NCBI GenBank assembly: GCA_051453625.1
Contig: JBOZIK010000001.1
Span: forward strand, 5,895,158 to 5,959,157
Length of the DNA stretch: 64,000 nucleotides
Direction of reading: 5' to 3'
Source: Welwitschia mirabilis
Taxonomy: Eukaryota; Gnetophyta; Gnetopsida; Welwitschiales
Shown here: positions 61,626-64,000 of the stretch, piece after piece
How positions within the stretch are numbered: position 1 is the stretch's first letter
How the letters are laid out: every line of letters begins with the position of its first letter
Translations under genes and position numbers: made by a program
Notes under the pieces: model-generated
What the model saw: only the letters and a program-made list of their open reading frames with translations
Databases searched by the model: none
Told to the model about the DNA's origin: nothing

Positions 61626-63000
61626 TTAGTGTTTAAAAAAATACACATAGAGGAAGATACAAAATATTACCAAATCACTTCCCTTATCATTGCATGATGA
61701 ATTCTGTCTAGGCAGCTCACTTATGTATGGGAGGAGAAGAAGAAGGATGCTCAGGATCAGTAGGAAATAAGAGGTTAAAAAATGTAAAAATGGAATGAAC
61801 CATCTCATCACCCTATATACATATAGCCTTTGGAATATCTACTGTCACACTCTAATAAATAAAGACAATGATGCACTAATGCACATCAATAATCTGATTC
61901 TTAAAGTGCTGAACTCTTCTCTTAACAATCAAGATCCTCTAGTGTAATATTTGCATTCTCTAATTAAGAGTCTAGATCCTCTATTTTAAGGTTTAGATAC
62001 CATAATCTACTAAACCTCTGATGGTCTTAGTGATCTCTACTAGAAAGGTATGTATCTGCTAAAGTATAGCCTCAATCATAAGTCTCTATACCTGAGGTTG
62101 CTCTGCCTCTTTTGATACCTATATGCTCGTATCTTGCAATTAGCAAGTGGAAGTCTAGATATGAGATAGGAGTTACTCATCCATAAGCTTTGGTATCCCA
62201 AATCATCTAAATAAAGCTAAGAGTAGGCATGAATAACCCAAAGTCTACAACTATCATACCTCTACCATCAACTTGAGTCTTCTCCAAATGAAGGTTAGTA
62301 AATCCATTTGTTCTCCCTGCCTAAAAGCTAGTAAAATCTGTAAGTGTATAATCATAGCATGACTATCATGAAATGATGAACTGATGTCATGAATTAGTCA
62401 TATATGAAGTACTTTGTATGTGGAGGTTAAGTAGGTGAAAATAACTCCCACTATCAATAATCAAAACAACCGAAATATCTAATGTACCATCATAAGCATG
62501 ATGCTCCTCAGTGCCTTCAGTCAAATGAATGTGTAAACTCCTAACCCCATCTAGATCTATGACTACTATAATGTGGGATGAAAGTATGATAATTGTTTGG
62601 TTCCAAATATATGCTATAATCATGTCAATCAAGTAACCACAAGAATCTAGATGATGCTCTATTTGCATGGTGTCATAGAATTCTCTCATCTATAATACAT
62701 AATATAATCCATGCACATCTATAATCCATCAAAGTTAGATATTTAAGAGCCTTTATAAACCTCAAGATTATCTAACTTATGAAATCTCCAAAATATCACT
62801 TGACATAAATGGTAGCAGTTAGTATCATCAAAGAATATTTGTGTCAAGGTGGAGGATGTACTGGCTCTGCATGCTTAACCTCTAGTGATACTAATGAATC
62901 TACCTCCTACTCTACAGCCTTAACCTTAGCCTTAGCCTATCTATATCTATGTGTACAGGGCCTACTTAATTAGAAATACACAAAAAAATCATGTGAGATT
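61626..63000 (-). pseudogene. Remnant resembling the extra ORF of plant retroelements (putative plant transposon protein type)
   Basis: The open frame 62689-62387 starts MREFYDTMQIEHHLDS and includes VVIDLDGVRSLHIHL and GTLDISVV. In plant retroelement-associated ORFs a V-R-E-F-Y-A-N motif is followed by a stretch about a surface 'V-R-G'. Further along the minus strand, HAMIIHLQILLAFRQGEQMD with LLTFIWRRL (about 62350-62290) and LGYSCLLLALFRXFGIPKLM (about 62250-62190) match a later part of such ORFs (pattern: L-P-Y-G-x-x-x-x-x-I-F-x-x-F-G-V). The end (61811-61626) is hydrophobic (LTSYFLLILSILLLLLPYIS). Many stops. Function of the family is not established; the call is by pattern only. Confidence 0.4.
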
Positions 63001-63682
63001 AGATAGATATGTTAAATACATTGCATGAATACACGATAACAACCCCCAAAATTGATAAAAATAAGAAAAATGATAAAAATAGATCTTGCCCCCTCTTTTA
63101 AAAGTATTAATATGTTCTATATTACCTAGTCATAAGAAGAAAAATGTGAAACATGCAAAAATTGAAAAAGTAGTTTTTTAAGTGGGCCCCACATTTAGTA
63201 AAAATTTAAAGTGCTCAAATGAAAAATCTAATCTGGTATAATTGTAAAGCATTCCAAACTAATCAATTTTTTCTAAAAATTTTACATTGTAACCTTTAGT
63301 TTGTGAGAAATTAAGTGTAAAAGAGGGAAATTTAAAATTTTCTCATAAAACACATAACTAATTATAACTTTCCAAATATGTAGTAAAAATTAAATCCATA
63401 AGTTCCAAGTTAAAGAGTGTAAAAAATTGATAAACATACATGAAAACTACATGTCAAAAAGCTAAAAACGTGAGAAAAAATTGAAAAATAAGAGGAAAAG
63501 AAAAACATACCTTATTTTGACAAATTCACTAAGAACTTTGAAATCTAGATATGAAATTGAGTGGAAGAAAATCCATGGTGCTGGCAAAGTTTAAAGGGTT
63601 GTCATCTCTTGAAGAAATTAGTGAAAATAATAAGAAAATTAAGAAAAATAAGGAAAGGGAATTTGATTTGTGATTTTATTGC
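63001..63682. other. AT-rich stretch, nothing recognised
   Basis: No coding motif on either strand. Confidence 0.5.
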
Positions 63683-63795
63683 ATTATCATCCAGTAGTAT
63701 CATCCAGATGATAGCCCTAAGATGACTCTCAAAAAAAACTAGACTGTCATCCACCTGGTATTGTCTAGAGAACTAGGTGAATGATGGAACTATGA
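63683..63795 (+). repeat. Leader-type palindrome block of the Athila/Tat-like family
   Basis: TATCATCCAGATGATAGCCC, then GATGACTCTCAAAAAAAACT, then TGTCATCCACC and TGAATGATGG align in order and orientation with 3961-4055. It suggests a further plus-strand copy entering or leaving the window here. The last 200 bases (to 64000) hold nothing else. Confidence 0.5.
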
Positions 63796-64000
63796 AAATT
63801 TTTATAAAAATAAAGATGTTAACCAAGAAATTTAGGCTCAGATATGATCATTAAAGTATTATATTTTATTAAAAATCTCATAAAATTAGGAAATGAAAAA
63901 TAAAATCATGAAAATCAAGAAGAAATGTAAAAAAAAAACCTAAAAACATGGCTAAACAAAATGAACTAACTAGGCTAAAATCTGATAATAAAAAATAAAT

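Overview
This window reads as repeat-dense, very AT-rich nuclear heterochromatin from a flowering plant. The evidence is decayed long-terminal-repeat (LTR) retrotransposons of plant lineages: Ty3/gypsy of the Athila/Tat type with an aspartate-tRNA-like primer binding site, a second gypsy lineage with a very long LTR, and a Ty1/copia element of the SIRE/Maximus or Tork style. There is also a small island of eroded host-gene exons. I found no intact host gene, tRNA, rRNA or CRISPR. Almost every long reading frame is a fragment of a transposon polyprotein broken by stops and frameshifts. Eleven runs of N show a scaffolded draft assembly; several gap edges repeat each other, so some joins are uncertain.

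Layout. 1-8245: three copies of the 3' part of one Athila/Tat-like family (A, plus strand; D, minus; B, plus), with a complete LTR after copy A (2636-3848). 8346-10690: a less AT-rich island with a beta-galactosidase-like exon and unidentified exon-like pieces. 11459-11640: a cluster of TTTTAA-centred palindromes. 11640-15143: copy C and its LTR. 15204-21658: a gypsy element with a very long LTR and almost no interior, whose edge abuts a plus-strand gag-protease remnant (about 21700-22800). 23373-27040: nothing recognisable. 27145-29672: a small non-coding LTR element with a sharp polypurine tract. 29673-33963: microsatellites and gaps. 33964-41439: a complete but dead copia element. 41440-45340: unassigned. 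45356-48162: LTR pieces in opposite orientations, joined tail to tail. 46943 to about 57570: one nearly complete minus-strand Athila/Tat-like element in the order LTR, primer site, gag, protease, reverse transcriptase, RNase H, integrase, long 3' region, polypurine tract, LTR. 59400-61180: another copy's gag, primer site, LTR and polypurine tract. 61626-63000: a minus-strand remnant resembling the extra, non gag-pol ORF of plant retroelements.

Nothing here works as a pathway. The elements are fossils of replication modules (capsid, protease, reverse transcriptase/RNase H, integrase, LTR promoters). The most unusual signals are: (1) a coding-like segment of unknown kind, with an internal duplication, that runs in one frame into an integrase C-terminal tail and is shared by four copies; (2) a recurrent TCATCC/GGATGA imperfect palindrome in LTRs and leaders; (3) LTRs flanked on both sides by internal sequence; (4) the long-LTR, interior-less gypsy element. 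All protein calls are motif recognition by eye; no search was run.
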